A stretch of DNA of 64,000 nucleotides from WQUF01 sp031549885 (GCA_031549885.1 JAVBPD010000075.1:1-64000), one strand, 5' to 3'. Counted from the stretch's first letter, positions 1 to 9,837 are shown. The notes: generated by a model from the letters alone, not told the origin. Made by a program: numbers and translations.

Positions 1-2
1 AT

Positions 3-137
3 AAAGATCATGCATTATCTGGAAATTATATTGGATGCAGAGAATGTCACATTGAATCTAATTGGTTACTTATATATGAACTAACTGAAACAGAAATACG
101 TTTTTTGAGAACAGGAACACACGCTGATTTATTTTAA
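3..137 (+). CDS. YafQ-type mRNA interferase toxin, C-terminal fragment
   Basis: This is the last 44 codons of a gene that starts before the window. The translation carries the C-terminal pattern of the RelE-superfamily toxin YafQ: a KDHALSGN stretch, then GCRECHIE, NWLLIYEL and a final RTGTHADLF. In YafQ the His of the RTGTH segment is catalytic and helps cleave ribosome-bound mRNA. The matching DinJ-type antitoxin would normally lie just upstream, outside the window. The stop is followed directly by a strong terminator, so this is the end of its operon. The assignment rests on motif recognition in a short fragment. Confidence 0.75.
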   Translation, partial: KDHALSGNYIGCRECHIESNWLLIYELTETEIRFLRTGTHADLF

Positions 138-192
138 AAAAGGGGCTGTTCAGAACTAATTTAAAATTAGTTCTACAACAGCCCCTTTTTTT
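136..192. terminator. Bidirectional rho-independent terminator
   Basis: A long inverted repeat pairs AAAAAAGGGGCTGTT (136-150) with AACAGCCCCTTTTTTT (177-192). An inner palindrome, AGAACTAAT/ATTAGTTCT, extends the stem. It has a T-run on both strands and lies between two convergent genes, so it can end both the toxin transcript and the ATPase transcript. Confidence 0.9.
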
Positions 193-2850
193 CTATCTTG
201 ATATTTTATTGTAAATAACTTTAAATATTTCCCCTACAATAATTGGTGTAATGGATAACAAAATAACCACCGCTAGGTCTTTTCCTAAAAGCGGTATCAC
301 ATTAAAGGCTGTATTTATAACTGGTATGTTTATAACTGCTACTTGAATTAGTATTCCAAACAAAACAGCTCCAATTAAATATTTATTGGTAAACAAGCCA
401 ATTTTAAATATGGATTTATTTAAGTTTCTCATATTTAAAGAGAAGAATAATTGTGAAGTGCTAAGGACCATAAATGCCATGGTTTGAGCGTAAATTATTG
501 CGCTGCTCTTAGTGCCTTCTTTCATATGAGATACTATATCAAAAGAGCCAGTATGGAAGTATATGCCAAGTGCAAAGGCCACTAAGGTTAATATTCCAAT
601 TAAAAGCCCACCTAATAATATTAATAATGTTGCATGTTTTGTTAAAAAGCTCTCGTTAACATTTCTTGGGGCCTCTTTCATCACATCTTTATCTGAAGCT
701 TCCATACCTAAAGAAAGTGCAGGAAAACTATCTGTAACTAAATTTACCCAAAGAATGTGGGTTGGCTCAAGTGGTGTTGGCCATCCTAACATTATTGCAA
801 AAAACAATGAAAATATTTCACCTAAATTACAACTTAAAAGAAAGAGTATTGCTTTTTTTATGTTGTTAAATATATTTCTTCCTGTTTCCACTGCGCTTAC
901 AATGGTTGTAAAATTATCATCGGTTAAAATCATATCTGCTGCACCTTTTGATACATCTGTGCCAGTTATGCCCATGGCAACTCCAATATCAGCAGCTTTT
1001 AAAGAAGGAGCATCATTAACCCCATCTCCTGTCATGGAAACTACATTGCCTCTTGACTTTATGGCTTTAACTATTCTAACTTTATGCTCAGGAGAAACCC
1101 TTGCATAAACCCTTAAATTATCAACCTTTGATTTTAGCTCTTCATCAGTTAATTTATCAAGCTCATATCCAAATATAGCCTCGCTTTCATCCTTAGCTAA
1201 ATCTAATTCTTTAGCAATTGCAACAGCAGTATTTTTATGATCTCCTGTTATCATTATGGTTTTAATGCCTGCACCTTTGCATTTTACTATAGCATCTTTT
1301 ACCTCAGGCCTTGGAGGGTCGATCATAGCCATAAGCCCAATAAACGTTAAATCTTTCTCATAATTCTCCTTATTGTTGTCATTTATGATTTTATAGGAAG
1401 ATGCAAGAACTCTTAAGGCCTGATCTGACATTTTATTTGCTGAATTTAATATTTTATTTTTTAAATCTGCAGTTAAATCAATCACTTTTTCGCCAACAAT
1501 TATTTTATTGCAAAGCTCAATTAAATTATCAACAGCACCCTTTGTAAACGCATATTTTACCTTGTTATTTTCATTAACTGTTGTCATAAGCTTTCTATCG
1601 GATTCAAATGGTATTTCATCAATTCTTTTAAACTCATTTTCAAGTGAATCTTTATAAATTTCAATATTGTTTCCTACATCTATTAACGCAATTTCAGTTG
1701 GATCACCAGTTTTTTCTGTCTTAGTGCTAGTTGCATCGTTGCAAAGCACCATGCTATTAACTAGAAGCTTTTCTTCCTCAGTTTTATATTTTAGCTCATT
1801 TATTTCTTTAATTTCGCCATTTAAGTAATACTTTAATACTGTCATTTTATTTTGAGTTAAGGTTCCAGTTTTATCAGAGCATATTACATTTACAGCTCCT
1901 AACGTTTCAACTGCTGTAAGCTTTCTCACTAAGGCGTTTACTTTTATCATCTTTTGCATTCCCATTGCAAGGACAATTGTGACGATAGCAACAAGCCCTT
2001 CTGGAATGGCTGCAACAGCTAAGCTTACAGCTATAAAGAACATTTCCTTTATATCTCTTCCTTGTATAATTCCAACAACAAAAATTATTGCACAAATCAC
2101 AATAGCTATGAGAGCTAAAATTTTTCCTAAAGAGGTTAAATTCTTTTGAAGTGGAGTTTCCTCGTTGTCTTCTTCTGAAAGCATCTCTGCAATTTTACCT
2201 ATTTCTGTTTTCATTCCTGTAGCAGTTGCCACTCCAATTCCTCTGCCATAGGTTATAAATGTGGACATAAATGCCATGTTTTTTTGATCGCCTAATGCAA
2301 TTTCCTCTGAACCTGTAATGGTGGATGAAACTTTATCAACTGGAACGGATTCGCCAGTTAATGCAGATTCTTCTATTTTTAAGTTAGCGCTTTCTAAAAT
2401 TCTAATATCACATGGTATATATCTTCCAGCATCTAAAACTATAATATCTCCAGGCACAATTTCTTCAGATGGAATTTCTGTTACCTTATTTTCTCTTTTC
2501 ACATAAGCTTTAGGTGATGAAAGTTTTTTTAATGCATCCATGGCCTGTTCTGCTCTATATTCTTGGACTACACCAATTACAGCATTTATTACCACTACTA
2601 TCATTATAATTATTGCATCGCTATATTCACCGAGCACAACTGAAATAATAGCTGCTACAATTAAAACGTAAATTAATACATCGTTAAATTGCTCAAAAAA
2701 TTTTAATATTATAGATTTTTTCTTCTTTTCAGTAAGCTTATTATGACCAAACTCTGCAATTCTTCTGTTTACTTCACTTAAATCAAGACCACTTTCCATG
2801 TTTGAACTTAGTTCTTTTAAAACCTCGTCTTCATTTTTTCTATACCACAA
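193..2850 (-). CDS. P-type Ca2+-transporting ATPase (SERCA/PMCA-like)
   Basis: This is a membrane cation pump of the P2 type, about 885 residues, the usual length. It has an N-terminal cation-ATPase domain, TGESVPVDK in the actuator domain, the phosphorylation motif CSDKTGTLT with Asp near residue 326, TGDHKNTA and MTGDGVNDAPSLKAADIG in the P domain, and about ten membrane segments. The M4 motif PEGLVAIVTI and M6 motif NLVTDSFPAL match bacterial Ca2+ pumps, so export of Ca2+ is the best guess; Mn2+ or another divalent ion is possible. The longest frame begins at 2889, but GAGGTGA at 2862-2856 sits 5 nt before TTG at 2850, which I take as the start. It is a single-gene unit ending at the shared terminator. 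Confidence 0.9.
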   Translation of the reverse strand: MWYRKNEDEVLKELSSNMESGLDLSEVNRRIAEFGHNKLTEKKKKSIILKFFEQFNDVLIYVLIVAAIISVVLGEYSDAIIIMIVVVINAVIGVVQEYRAEQAMDALKKLSSPKAYVKRENKVTEIPSEEIVPGDIIVLDAGRYIPCDIRILESANLKIEESALTGESVPVDKVSSTITGSEEIALGDQKNMAFMSTFITYGRGIGVATATGMKTEIGKIAEMLSEEDNEETPLQKNLTSLGKILALIAIVICAIIFVVGIIQGRDIKEMFFIAVSLAVAAIPEGLVAIVTIVLAMGMQKMIKVNALVRKLTAVETLGAVNVICSDKTGTLTQNKMTVLKYYLNGEIKEINELKYKTEEEKLLVNSMVLCNDATSTKTEKTGDPTEIALIDVGNNIEIYKDSLENEFKRIDEIPFESDRKLMTTVNENNKVKYAFTKGAVDNLIELCNKIIVGEKVIDLTADLKNKILNSANKMSDQALRVLASSYKIINDNNKENYEKDLTFIGLMAMIDPPRPEVKDAIVKCKGAGIKTIMITGDHKNTAVAIAKELDLAKDESEAIFGYELDKLTDEELKSKVDNLRVYARVSPEHKVRIVKAIKSRGNVVSMTGDGVNDAPSLKAADIGVAMGITGTDVSKGAADMILTDDNFTTIVSAVETGRNIFNNIKKAILFLLSCNLGEIFSLFFAIMLGWPTPLEPTHILWVNLVTDSFPALSLGMEASDKDVMKEAPRNVNESFLTKHATLLILLGGLLIGILTLVAFALGIYFHTGSFDIVSHMKEGTKSSAIIYAQTMAFMVLSTSQLFFSLNMRNLNKSIFKIGLFTNKYLIGAVLFGILIQVAVINIPVINTAFNVIPLLGKDLAVVILLSITPIIVGEIFKVIYNKISR

Positions 2851-3025
2851 AAAAGTCACCTCATTATTATTAATAATAATATAGATCAATTATATGCTTA
2901 AAATTTAAAAATATATATATGAAAATAAGGTTAATATTATAAAACTCAGGGCTTTTCTTAAAATATTTATTTATATATTATTTATCTTTTATAGCTTAAT
3001 ATACCTAAAGCTATGCCGTAGATAT

Positions 3026-4171
3026 TTAACGATTAATAATTTTTACAAAACTTTCTAATTTGTCCATGGCTATTTTTAAATTGTTAATGGAGTTTGCGTA
3101 AGATATCCTTACATATCCTTCACCAGAATTTGGAAATGCATTTCCGGGTATTACACCTACTCTTTTATCTTGCAAAAATTTATAACAGAATTCTTCGCTT
3201 GTTAAATTAAATTTCTTTATTGATGGAAACATATAAAATGCCCCCTTTGGCAATGTAACATCTATATTCATATTTATCAATCGTTCATAAACATAATCTC
3301 TTCTTTTTTTAAAGCTTTCTTTCATAATTTGTGCATCATCTAAACAATATTTAAGCCCTGCTAAAGCTCCATATTGAGATATGCTTGAAGCGCAAGTTAC
3401 CATGTATTGATGAACTTTAATAATTTCTTTATATAAATCACTATTGGTGCAGATGTAACCAATTCTAAGCCCTGTCATAGAAAATATTTTTGAAAATCCA
3501 CCTATATATATGGATTTCTCCTTAATATCCTCATATTGAAGCAAGCTATGATATTCTTCTTCATAGCATAAATTAGCATATATTTCATCGCTTACTATAA
3601 AGGTATCTCTATTTTTAATTTCACCATATAAAAACTCTTTATCCTCTTTTGAAAGCACATTTCCCAAGGGATTTGATGGAAATGACATGATTAATATTTT
3701 TGAGCCACAGTTAAGCCCATTAATTATTGATTCTCTATTAATTGATAGATCTTCGTTAAATGTATAATAAATTGGAATTGCTCCTAAAATTTTAATTATT
3801 CCCTCATATGCAGGGTATCCTGGAGATGGTATTAAAACTTTATCTCCCTTATTTATAAGAGCCTTTAAGCTTGCAAAAATGGCTTCACTGCCACCTACTG
3901 TAACTAAAACTTCATCTTTTTCATAATTTATGTTAAACTTTTTTAAATATAAGCTAATTTCCTCTCTAAGCTCTTCAAGTCCTGAATTCGATGTATATCT
4001 TGTTTTATTTTCCATAATGGCCTTCATAACTGCAGTTTTTACACCTTCAGGCATAGGAAAATCAGGCTCGCCTAATGTTAATGAAACAACATTTTTAAAC
4101 CTAGACATCTCATTGTAGAAACGCCTTATACCAGTAATTTGAACGTTTTTCAAAGTATCTAATATTTCCAT
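3026..4171 (-). CDS. PLP-dependent class I/II aminotransferase (PatA/DapX-like)
   Basis: Fold-type I aminotransferase of about 381 residues. It shows SLTLGEPDFPMPEG near the N-terminus, TVGGSEAIFASLKAL, SFPSNPLGNVLS (usually NPTG), SDEIYANLCYE and the PLP-lysine region GGFSKIFSMTGLRIGY. It is divergent from dapH. In Bacillus PatA/DapX is the N-acetyl-LL-diaminopimelate aminotransferase that follows DapH, so that role is the leading inference. The alternative is a general aromatic or alanine aminotransferase. The start is the second ATG, at 4171, because GGAGG lies 5 nt before it; the upstream ATG at 4183 overlaps that ribosome binding site. Confidence 0.85.
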   Translation of the reverse strand: MEILDTLKNVQITGIRRFYNEMSRFKNVVSLTLGEPDFPMPEGVKTAVMKAIMENKTRYTSNSGLEELREEISLYLKKFNINYEKDEVLVTVGGSEAIFASLKALINKGDKVLIPSPGYPAYEGIIKILGAIPIYYTFNEDLSINRESIINGLNCGSKILIMSFPSNPLGNVLSKEDKEFLYGEIKNRDTFIVSDEIYANLCYEEEYHSLLQYEDIKEKSIYIGGFSKIFSMTGLRIGYICTNSDLYKEIIKVHQYMVTCASSISQYGALAGLKYCLDDAQIMKESFKKRRDYVYERLINMNIDVTLPKGAFYMFPSIKKFNLTSEEFCYKFLQDKRVGVIPGNAFPNSGEGYVRISYANSINNLKIAMDKLESFVKIINR

Positions 4172-4224
4172 TTTATCCTCCACTATCTAAATTCATTAAC
4201 CTATATACTCATTTGGGCATATTT

Positions 4225-4253
4225 ATTATAATATACTTATAAAAAATATTCAA
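4225..4253 (-). promoter_or_regulatory. Sigma-A promoter for the aminotransferase gene
   Basis: On the minus strand a TTGAAT -35 (4253-4248) and TATAAT -10 (4230-4225) are separated by 17 nt, within the 101-bp divergent spacer. A plus-strand TATAAT at 4227-4232 overlaps the same -10 and may serve dapH, though its -35 is poor. The two genes could therefore be read from overlapping back-to-back promoters. Confidence 0.65.
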
Positions 4254-4272
4254 AAGAAAGTAGGTTACGTAT

Positions 4273-4983
4273 ATGAATTACAATTTAACGGATCCTTATG
4301 AAATAGCAAGATACATTAAAGAAGCAAAAAAAACCACTCCAGTAAAAGCTTACATTTCAGGCAATATTCAAAAAATTGATTTATCCTCATACGAACATTA
4401 TGGTGAAGGAAATGCTACAGTTTTATTTGGAGAATCTAAGGACATTTTATCTTTAATTGAAAAAAATAAGCAAAATATAACTAGATATAGAGTTGAGAAT
4501 GATAGAAGAAATTCTGCAATACCAATGCTAGATCTTTTAAATATAGACGCTAGAATAGAACCTGGTGCTATAATACGCGATAATGTCATAATAGGAAAGG
4601 GCGCTGTAATTATGATGGGCGCAGTTATAAATATAGGTGCAGAAATTGGAGAAGGCACTATGATAGATATGAATGCTGTTGTTGGAGCTAGAGGAAAACT
4701 AGGCAAAAACGTTCATCTAGGTGCAGGAGCAGTAATAGCTGGAGTATTAGAACCACCTTCAAAAGACCCTTGCATCATCGAAGACAATGTTTTAATTGGA
4801 GCAAACGCTGTAGTGCTTGAAGGAGTTAAAATTGGATCAGGTTCTGTAATTGCAGCAGGTTCTGTTGTGACTAAAGACGTTCCTAAAAATGTAGTAGTAG
4901 CTGGTGCCCCTGCTAAAGTAATTAAAGAAGTAGATGATAAAACAAAATCAAAAACAGAACTTTTAGAGGATTTAAGAAAGTAG
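4273..4983 (+). CDS. dapH: 2,3,4,5-tetrahydropyridine-2,6-dicarboxylate N-acetyltransferase
   Basis: DapH transfers an acetyl group from acetyl-CoA to tetrahydrodipicolinate, opening the acetylated branch of diaminopimelate and lysine synthesis in the cytoplasm. The protein is 236 residues, the normal length. It has an N-terminal DapH domain ([20 protein letters not shown]) and then a left-handed beta-helix of hexapeptide repeats from about residue 90 ([40 protein letters not shown]). The family signature [20 protein letters not shown] is intact. The divergent aminotransferase could catalyse the next step. The ribosome binding site is weak. A strong terminator follows the stop. Confidence 0.95.
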   Translation: MNYNLTDPYEIARYIKEAKKTTPVKAYISGNIQKIDLSSYEHYGEGNATVLFGESKDILSLIEKNKQNITRYRVENDRRNSAIPMLDLLNIDARIEPGAIIRDNVIIGKGAVIMMGAVINIGAEIGEGTMIDMNAVVGARGKLGKNVHLGAGAVIAGVLEPPSKDPCIIEDNVLIGANAVVLEGVKIGSGSVIAAGSVVTKDVPKNVVVAGAPAKVIKEVDDKTKSKTELLEDLRK

Positions 4984-5001
4984 ATATAAGAACATATTGA
5001 A

Positions 5002-5036
5002 AAATGGGTGAATGCTAAAAATTCACCCATTTATTT
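5002..5036. terminator. Bidirectional rho-independent terminator
   Basis: A 12-bp stem AAATGGGTGAAT (5002-5013) / ATTCACCCATTT (5021-5032) with a 7-nt loop, followed by TATTTATTTTT. The A-rich 5' flank gives a T-run on the minus strand too. It lies between the convergent dapH and RNase Y genes and probably serves both. Confidence 0.88.
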
Positions 5037-5047
5037 ATTTTTAATAT

Positions 5048-6589
5048 TTATTTTGCATATTCAATAGCTCTAGTTTCTCTAATAACATTTATTTTTATTT
5101 GCCCTGGATATTCAAGTTCAGATTCTATCTTCTTAACCATATCCCTTGCCATTACTAATGCTTGATCGTCGTTTATGGCATCTGGTTTAACCATAATTCT
5201 AATTTCTCTTCCCGCTTGAATTGCATATGACCTTTCAACACCTTCATATGAATTTGCTATTTCTTCTAATTTTTCTAATCTTTTAATATATGTTTCTATT
5301 GTCTCTCTTCTTGCGCCAGGTCTTGCTGCAGAAATGGCATCTGCTGCCTGAACAAGAATTGCCTCTATAGATTGCTGTTCAACATCTAAGTGATGAGCAG
5401 CTATAGCATTAACAACAATTGCATTTTCATGATATTTCTTAGCATATTCAGCCCCTGTAATTGCATGTAAGCTACTTGTTTCACTATCAATTGCTTTTCC
5501 AATGTCGTGTAAAAGCCCAGCCCTTCTTGCAACACTTGGATCAAGTCCAAGCTCAGAAGCCATATATCCCGCAAGTTGAGAAACTTCCACAGAATGTTTT
5601 AAAACATTTTGTCCATAACTTGTTCTATATTTAAGTCTTCCTAAAATTTTAATAATTTCAGCATGTAAACCATGAACACCAACTTCAAAAGCTGCTTGTT
5701 CTCCTTCTTCTTTAATAATAGTTTCAATTTCTTTTTTTGCTTTTTCAACTAATTCTTCGATTCTAGCTGGATGAATTCTTCCATCAATAATTAATTTTTC
5801 AAGCGCAAGCCTTGCAACTTCCCTTCTTATAGGATCAAATGCTGATAATATAACAGCTTCTGGGGTGTCATCTATAATTAAATCAACACCTGTCAATGTC
5901 TCAAGTGTTCTTATGTTTCTTCCCTCTCTGCCTATTATTCTACCTTTCATATCATCACTTGGCAGTGATACAACATGAACAGTACTTTCAACTACATGAT
6001 CTGCTGCACATTTTTGTATGGCATAAGTAATTATTTCTCTTGCTTTTTTATCAGCTTCTTCTTTTGCATTTAATTCTAATTCTTTTATCAAAATGGCAGT
6101 TTCTTGTTTAATTTCCTTTTCAATCTCTTTAAGTAATGTGTCCTTTGCTTGCTCCTGAGTTAAACCTGAAATTTCTTCAAGCTTTTCCTTTTGCATAAGT
6201 AAAACGCTTTCAAGCTCTTTTTCTGATGTTTCAAGCTTTAAAATTTTATCATTTAAAAGAACGTCTTTTTTCTCTAAAGATTCGGTTTTTTTGTCTAAAA
6301 ACTCTTCTCTTTGTATTAACCTTTTTTCAAGCTGCTGAATCTCTTTTCTTCTATCTTTAGTTTCTTTTTCAAGTTCAATCCTCAGTTTGTGTGTCTCTTC
6401 TTTTGCTTCAAGTATAGCTTCCTTTTTCTTAGTATCTGCTTCTTTTGAAGCGTTTTCCACTATTTGTTTTGCCTTCTCTTCGGAAAGCTTTATATTAATC
6501 TGAAATTTATTTTTCAAATAATATATTACAGCTATAACTGCTACTGAAAGAGAAAAAATTAAAGCTAAAATTACATAAGCATATTTCAG
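5048..6589 (-). CDS. rny: Ribonuclease Y, membrane-anchored endoribonuclease
   Basis: RNase Y starts mRNA decay in Firmicutes. The layout is an N-terminal membrane helix ([20 protein letters not shown]), a long charged coiled coil of about 150 residues, a KH domain with [15 protein letters not shown], and an HD domain with LLHDIGKAI carrying the catalytic His-Asp pair. The frame stays open back to 6661, but that ATG has no ribosome binding site. AAGGAGGTG at 6605-6597 is 7 nt before a CTG codon at 6589, and starting there gives 513 residues with the helix at the extreme N-terminus, close to the ~520 of known orthologues. A CTG start is therefore likely but not certain. It lies downstream of recA, as in Bacillus. 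Confidence 0.93.
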   Translation of the reverse strand: MKYAYVILALIFSLSVAVIAVIYYLKNKFQINIKLSEEKAKQIVENASKEADTKKKEAILEAKEETHKLRIELEKETKDRRKEIQQLEKRLIQREEFLDKKTESLEKKDVLLNDKILKLETSEKELESVLLMQKEKLEEISGLTQEQAKDTLLKEIEKEIKQETAILIKELELNAKEEADKKAREIITYAIQKCAADHVVESTVHVVSLPSDDMKGRIIGREGRNIRTLETLTGVDLIIDDTPEAVILSAFDPIRREVARLALEKLIIDGRIHPARIEELVEKAKKEIETIIKEEGEQAAFEVGVHGLHAEIIKILGRLKYRTSYGQNVLKHSVEVSQLAGYMASELGLDPSVARRAGLLHDIGKAIDSETSSLHAITGAEYAKKYHENAIVVNAIAAHHLDVEQQSIEAILVQAADAISAARPGARRETIETYIKRLEKLEEIANSYEGVERSYAIQAGREIRIMVKPDAINDDQALVMARDMVKKIESELEYPGQIKINVIRETRAIEYAK

Positions 6590-6748
6590 TTCGTAACACC
6601 TCCTTGCTTTTCTTTGCTTATATGGCAAATATAAAAGCGGAGAAAGTGCATAATTATTCATTTGGTATAATAAGTATGATAAACCAGAATATATATATAC
6701 TATAAATCATTTTAATTTTATATTAAGTAAAATTTTATGTCAAGATTT

Positions 6749-7825
6749 TTATTCTTGAGTTATATCTTGTGCGATGATTTCGTCAACATTTTCGCTTGGA
6801 ATATTTATTTTAACAGCAGTTTCATTAGTAGGAAGTTTATATTTTTGTCTAATATTGTTTTCTACTTCAAAGAATATGTTAGGATTATCTTTTAAAAACT
6901 GTTTAGCATTTTCTCTTCCTTGCCCTAATTTATTTTTATCATAAGAAAACCATGCACCGCTCTTTTGAATTATTCCTTCTTTAACAGCTACATCAAGTAC
7001 TACGCCTTCTCTAGATATTCCTTCATTATACATAATGTCAAATTCTGCTTGTTTAAATGGTGCTGCAACTTTATTTTTAACAACTTTAACTTTAGTTCTA
7101 TTTCCAACTATTTCTTCACCTTGTTTTATTGTATCTGATTTTCTAACATCAAGCCTTACAGAAGAATAAAATTTTAAAGCTCTTCCTCCTGTTGTAGTTT
7201 CAGGATTTCCAAACATTATTCCCACTTTTTCACGAAGCTGATTAATGAAAATTGCTACACATTTTGATTTTGAAATATTTCCTGTAAGTTTTCTTAAAGC
7301 TTGTGACATAAGGCGAGCGTGAAGGCCAACATGTGAGTCTCCCATTTCACCTTCTATTTCAGCTCTTGGTACAAGCGCTGCTACTGAGTCTATTACAATT
7401 ACATCAATTGCTCCAGACCTAACTAGTGCCTCTGCAATTTCAAGTGCCTGTTCTCCATTATCAGGTTGAGATACTAAAAGAGATTCTATTTCAACTCCTA
7501 AATTCTTAGCATACCCTGGATCAAGTGCATGTTCAGCATCTATAAATGCTGCAGTTCCTCCTGCTTTCTGAGCTTCTGCTATAATATGCAATGCCACAGT
7601 GGTTTTACCTGAAGATTCTGGTCCAAATATTTCAACTATCCTTCCTCTTGGAACTCCTCCAATGCCTAAAGCAATGTCTAAATCAAGACATCCTGTCGAA
7701 ATGCTTTCAATGTTTAATTTTGAATTGTCAGATAGTGTCATTACAGATCCTTTACCAAATTGTTTTTCAATATCAGCTAATGCTTTTTCTAAAGCTTTAT
7801 ATTTATCATTATTCACTTTAATCAT
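6749..7825 (-). CDS. recA: Recombinase RecA
   Basis: RecA forms ATP-dependent filaments on single-stranded DNA, drives strand exchange and triggers LexA self-cleavage. At 358 residues it is full length. Visible motifs are Walker A GPESSGKT at residues 68-75, the MAW region [37 protein letters not shown] for Walker B and loop L1, [20 protein letters not shown] for loop L2, and a C-terminal domain with an acidic tail. The start ATG follows GGAGG at 7835-7831. A consensus promoter and a LexA-type box lie directly upstream, so it has its own SOS-regulated promoter downstream of pgsA. Confidence 0.98.
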   Translation of the reverse strand: MIKVNNDKYKALEKALADIEKQFGKGSVMTLSDNSKLNIESISTGCLDLDIALGIGGVPRGRIVEIFGPESSGKTTVALHIIAEAQKAGGTAAFIDAEHALDPGYAKNLGVEIESLLVSQPDNGEQALEIAEALVRSGAIDVIVIDSVAALVPRAEIEGEMGDSHVGLHARLMSQALRKLTGNISKSKCVAIFINQLREKVGIMFGNPETTTGGRALKFYSSVRLDVRKSDTIKQGEEIVGNRTKVKVVKNKVAAPFKQAEFDIMYNEGISREGVVLDVAVKEGIIQKSGAWFSYDKNKLGQGRENAKQFLKDNPNIFFEVENNIRQKYKLPTNETAVKINIPSENVDEIIAQDITQE

Positions 7826-7839
7826 TTATTCCTCCATTA

Positions 7840-7853
7840 CAAACATCTGTTCT
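7840..7853 (-). promoter_or_regulatory. LexA (SOS) operator of recA
   Basis: The minus strand reads AGAACAGATGTTTG. This fits the Gram-positive SOS box CGAACRNRYGTTYG at every position except the first. It lies 9 nt downstream of the recA -10, over the expected transcription start, where a bound repressor would block initiation. Confidence 0.75.
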
Positions 7854-7862
7854 TCTATTATT

Positions 7863-7891
7863 ATTGTACATGAAAAACTCAATTTATTCAA
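7863..7891 (-). promoter_or_regulatory. recA promoter
   Basis: On the minus strand TTGAAT (7891-7886) and TACAAT (7868-7863) are 17 nt apart, a good sigma-A promoter. The LexA-type box follows immediately downstream. Confidence 0.75.
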
Positions 7892-7932
7892 GAATTTGTT
7901 TAAATTATTGTCACAATTTATTTATGCTAAAC

Positions 7933-8505
7933 CTATAATTCATTTATAATCTTTTTATTTTTATAAAAATAATCAACAGCAGATATTATGGTTAAAATAA
8001 CTGCCAATATCATAGATACGTTTGTGACTACATTTGTAAAATCTATTATCCAAGTATTGTTTAAAAAATCTATCTTAAGTAAATTTAAATTTAAGAGCGC
8101 AAGGACAATTGCTACAATTTGGGTTATGGTTTTTATTTTTCCCAAAGAGCTAGCTGCTATAACTACTCCTTCTGCTGCTGCAAGTATTCTAAGCCCGGAT
8201 ATCATAAATTCTCTTGCAATTATTATAAATGCTACCCAAGCATTTATGCTATGGTATTCAACAAGAGCAACAAGTGCAGCTGTAACTAAAAGTTTATCAG
8301 CAAGGGGATCTATGAATTTACCGAATTTTGTAATTTGATTGTACTTCCTTGCAAAATACCCATCTAATGTATCAGTTAAAGAAGCTATGATAAAAATTCC
8401 AGTTGCAATAAAACTTCCATAAGGTATCTCTGTCATAGTTAAAAAAAATAAAAATACGGGAACTAAGAAAATTCTAAGCATAGTCATTTTATTGGGTAAA
8501 TTCAT
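7933..8505 (-). CDS. pgsA: CDP-diacylglycerol-glycerol-3-phosphate 3-phosphatidyltransferase
   Basis: PgsA makes phosphatidylglycerol phosphate from CDP-diacylglycerol and glycerol-3-phosphate in the membrane, the committed step to phosphatidylglycerol and cardiolipin. The 190-residue protein carries the CDP-alcohol phosphotransferase signature DTLDGYFARKYNQITKFG followed by KFIDPLADK, which supplies the four metal-binding and catalytic Asp residues near positions 40-65. Several hydrophobic helices surround it. It starts 1 nt after the rimO stop, so the two are translated from one mRNA. cdsA, which makes its substrate, lies about 24 kb away in the same supercluster. Confidence 0.95.
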   Translation of the reverse strand: MNLPNKMTMLRIFLVPVFLFFLTMTEIPYGSFIATGIFIIASLTDTLDGYFARKYNQITKFGKFIDPLADKLLVTAALVALVEYHSINAWVAFIIIAREFMISGLRILAAAEGVVIAASSLGKIKTITQIVAIVLALLNLNLLKIDFLNNTWIIDFTNVVTNVSMILAVILTIISAVDYFYKNKKIINEL

Positions 8506-8506
8506 A

Positions 8507-9817
8507 CTAAATCTCTCCTATCAAATCATAGCTTAATGATTTCACTATTTTTACTTTATAAAATTCACCAATATTTAAATCCTTGTTTGATTTTACTAAA
8601 ACCTTGCCATCAATATCAGGAGCCATATATTCATTTCTTCCATAAAAATGATCCTTATTTCTTCCTTCTATCAATACTTCCATCTCTTTTCCTATATATG
8701 CTTTGTTCAAATCTTTAGATATTTTATTTTGAATTGTCATAATCTCTTCTTCTCTTTTATTTTTAATTTTGTTTGATATATGATTTTTCATATTAGCTGC
8801 TGCAGAGCCTTCTTCTTTAGAATATTTAAATACACCTACATTTTGAATTTTGTATTTAATAAGAAAATCTTTTAACTCTTTAAAATCTTCTTCGCTCTCT
8901 TGAGGAAATCCAACTATTAATGAAGTCCTTATAACTATATCAGGCATTTGATATCTGATATACTCAATGAGCTGTTCCACCCTTTGTTTTGAACTTTTTC
9001 TTCCCATAGCTTTTAAAATTTTATTTGAAATATGTTGAAGAGGTATATCAATATAATGACAAACTTTTTTATTTTCTCTCATTTCATCAATAAGCGCAAT
9101 TGTAATCTCCTCAGGGTAACAATATAAAATTCTTATCCACTTTAATTTTTCTATTTTTGATAATTCATTTAATAAATCTGAAAGAGAATTTTCACCATAA
9201 ATATCCCTTCCATAATATGTAGTGTCTTGTGCTATTAAAATAATCTCTCTTACTCCATTATCACATAATGCTTTAGCTTCATTTATTAAATCTTCAATTC
9301 TCCTGCTTCTGTACCTTCCTCTAATTTTAGGAATCACACAATATGTGCAATTATTGTCACAGCCTTCAGCAATTCTTAAATAAGCTGTAGTATTTTGCGT
9401 TGTAAGAATTCTTTCTCCATAGTTAATATTAGAATCTGAATAATCAGTTAAGACTATTTTTTCCTTTGATTTGAAAAAATCATCTATTTTTTCAATTAAA
9501 ATATCATAATTGTTTACCCCAAGCATTATATCCACTTCTGGTAAATTTTCCATAAGTTCTTTTCCATATCTTGCGCTTAAACAACCTGTAACAACGAGAA
9601 GTTTACACCTTTCTTTTTTAAAATCAGCCATTTCTAAAATAGTAGCAATGGATTCATCTTTTGCAGATTGTATAAACCCACAGGTATTCACAATTATAAT
9701 GTCAGCTTCTTTGGGGTCGTTTATTATTTTATATTTTCCCTTAAGTTTTCCTAGGATAATTTCAGAATCTACTCTGTTCTTATCACATCCAAGACTTACC
9801 ACCCCAATATTTAGCAT
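8507..9817 (-). CDS. rimO: Ribosomal protein S12 methylthiotransferase
   Basis: RimO is a radical SAM enzyme that adds a methylthio group to a conserved Asp of ribosomal protein S12. The protein is 436 residues. The order is an N-terminal UPF0004 domain with Cys in SLGCDKNRVD, VNTCGFI and VTGCLSARYG that bind the auxiliary [4Fe-4S] cluster, then the radical SAM core with CDNNCTYCVIP, and a C-terminal TRAM domain. The SLGCDKNRVDSE opening and the gene context (ftsK upstream, pgsA downstream) favour RimO over the tRNA enzyme MiaB. Confidence 0.95.
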   Translation of the reverse strand: MLNIGVVSLGCDKNRVDSEIILGKLKGKYKIINDPKEADIIIVNTCGFIQSAKDESIATILEMADFKKERCKLLVVTGCLSARYGKELMENLPEVDIMLGVNNYDILIEKIDDFFKSKEKIVLTDYSDSNINYGERILTTQNTTAYLRIAEGCDNNCTYCVIPKIRGRYRSRRIEDLINEAKALCDNGVREIILIAQDTTYYGRDIYGENSLSDLLNELSKIEKLKWIRILYCYPEEITIALIDEMRENKKVCHYIDIPLQHISNKILKAMGRKSSKQRVEQLIEYIRYQMPDIVIRTSLIVGFPQESEEDFKELKDFLIKYKIQNVGVFKYSKEEGSAAANMKNHISNKIKNKREEEIMTIQNKISKDLNKAYIGKEMEVLIEGRNKDHFYGRNEYMAPDIDGKVLVKSNKDLNIGEFYKVKIVKSLSYDLIGEI

Positions 9818-9837
9818 AAATGATATACCTCCTAAAT

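Noticed and set aside
563..1108. Open plus-strand frame of 181 codons opposite the P-type ATPase
   Set aside because: It is antisense to a complete, motif-rich ATPase gene, lacks a ribosome binding site and resembles no family. Other long opposite-strand frames over recA, polC, infB and pnp were dropped for the same reason.
2890..3025. Spacer between the P-type ATPase and aminotransferase genes, checked for a small RNA
   Set aside because: No inverted repeat with a T-tract and no recognisable structure. It probably only holds the ATPase promoter.
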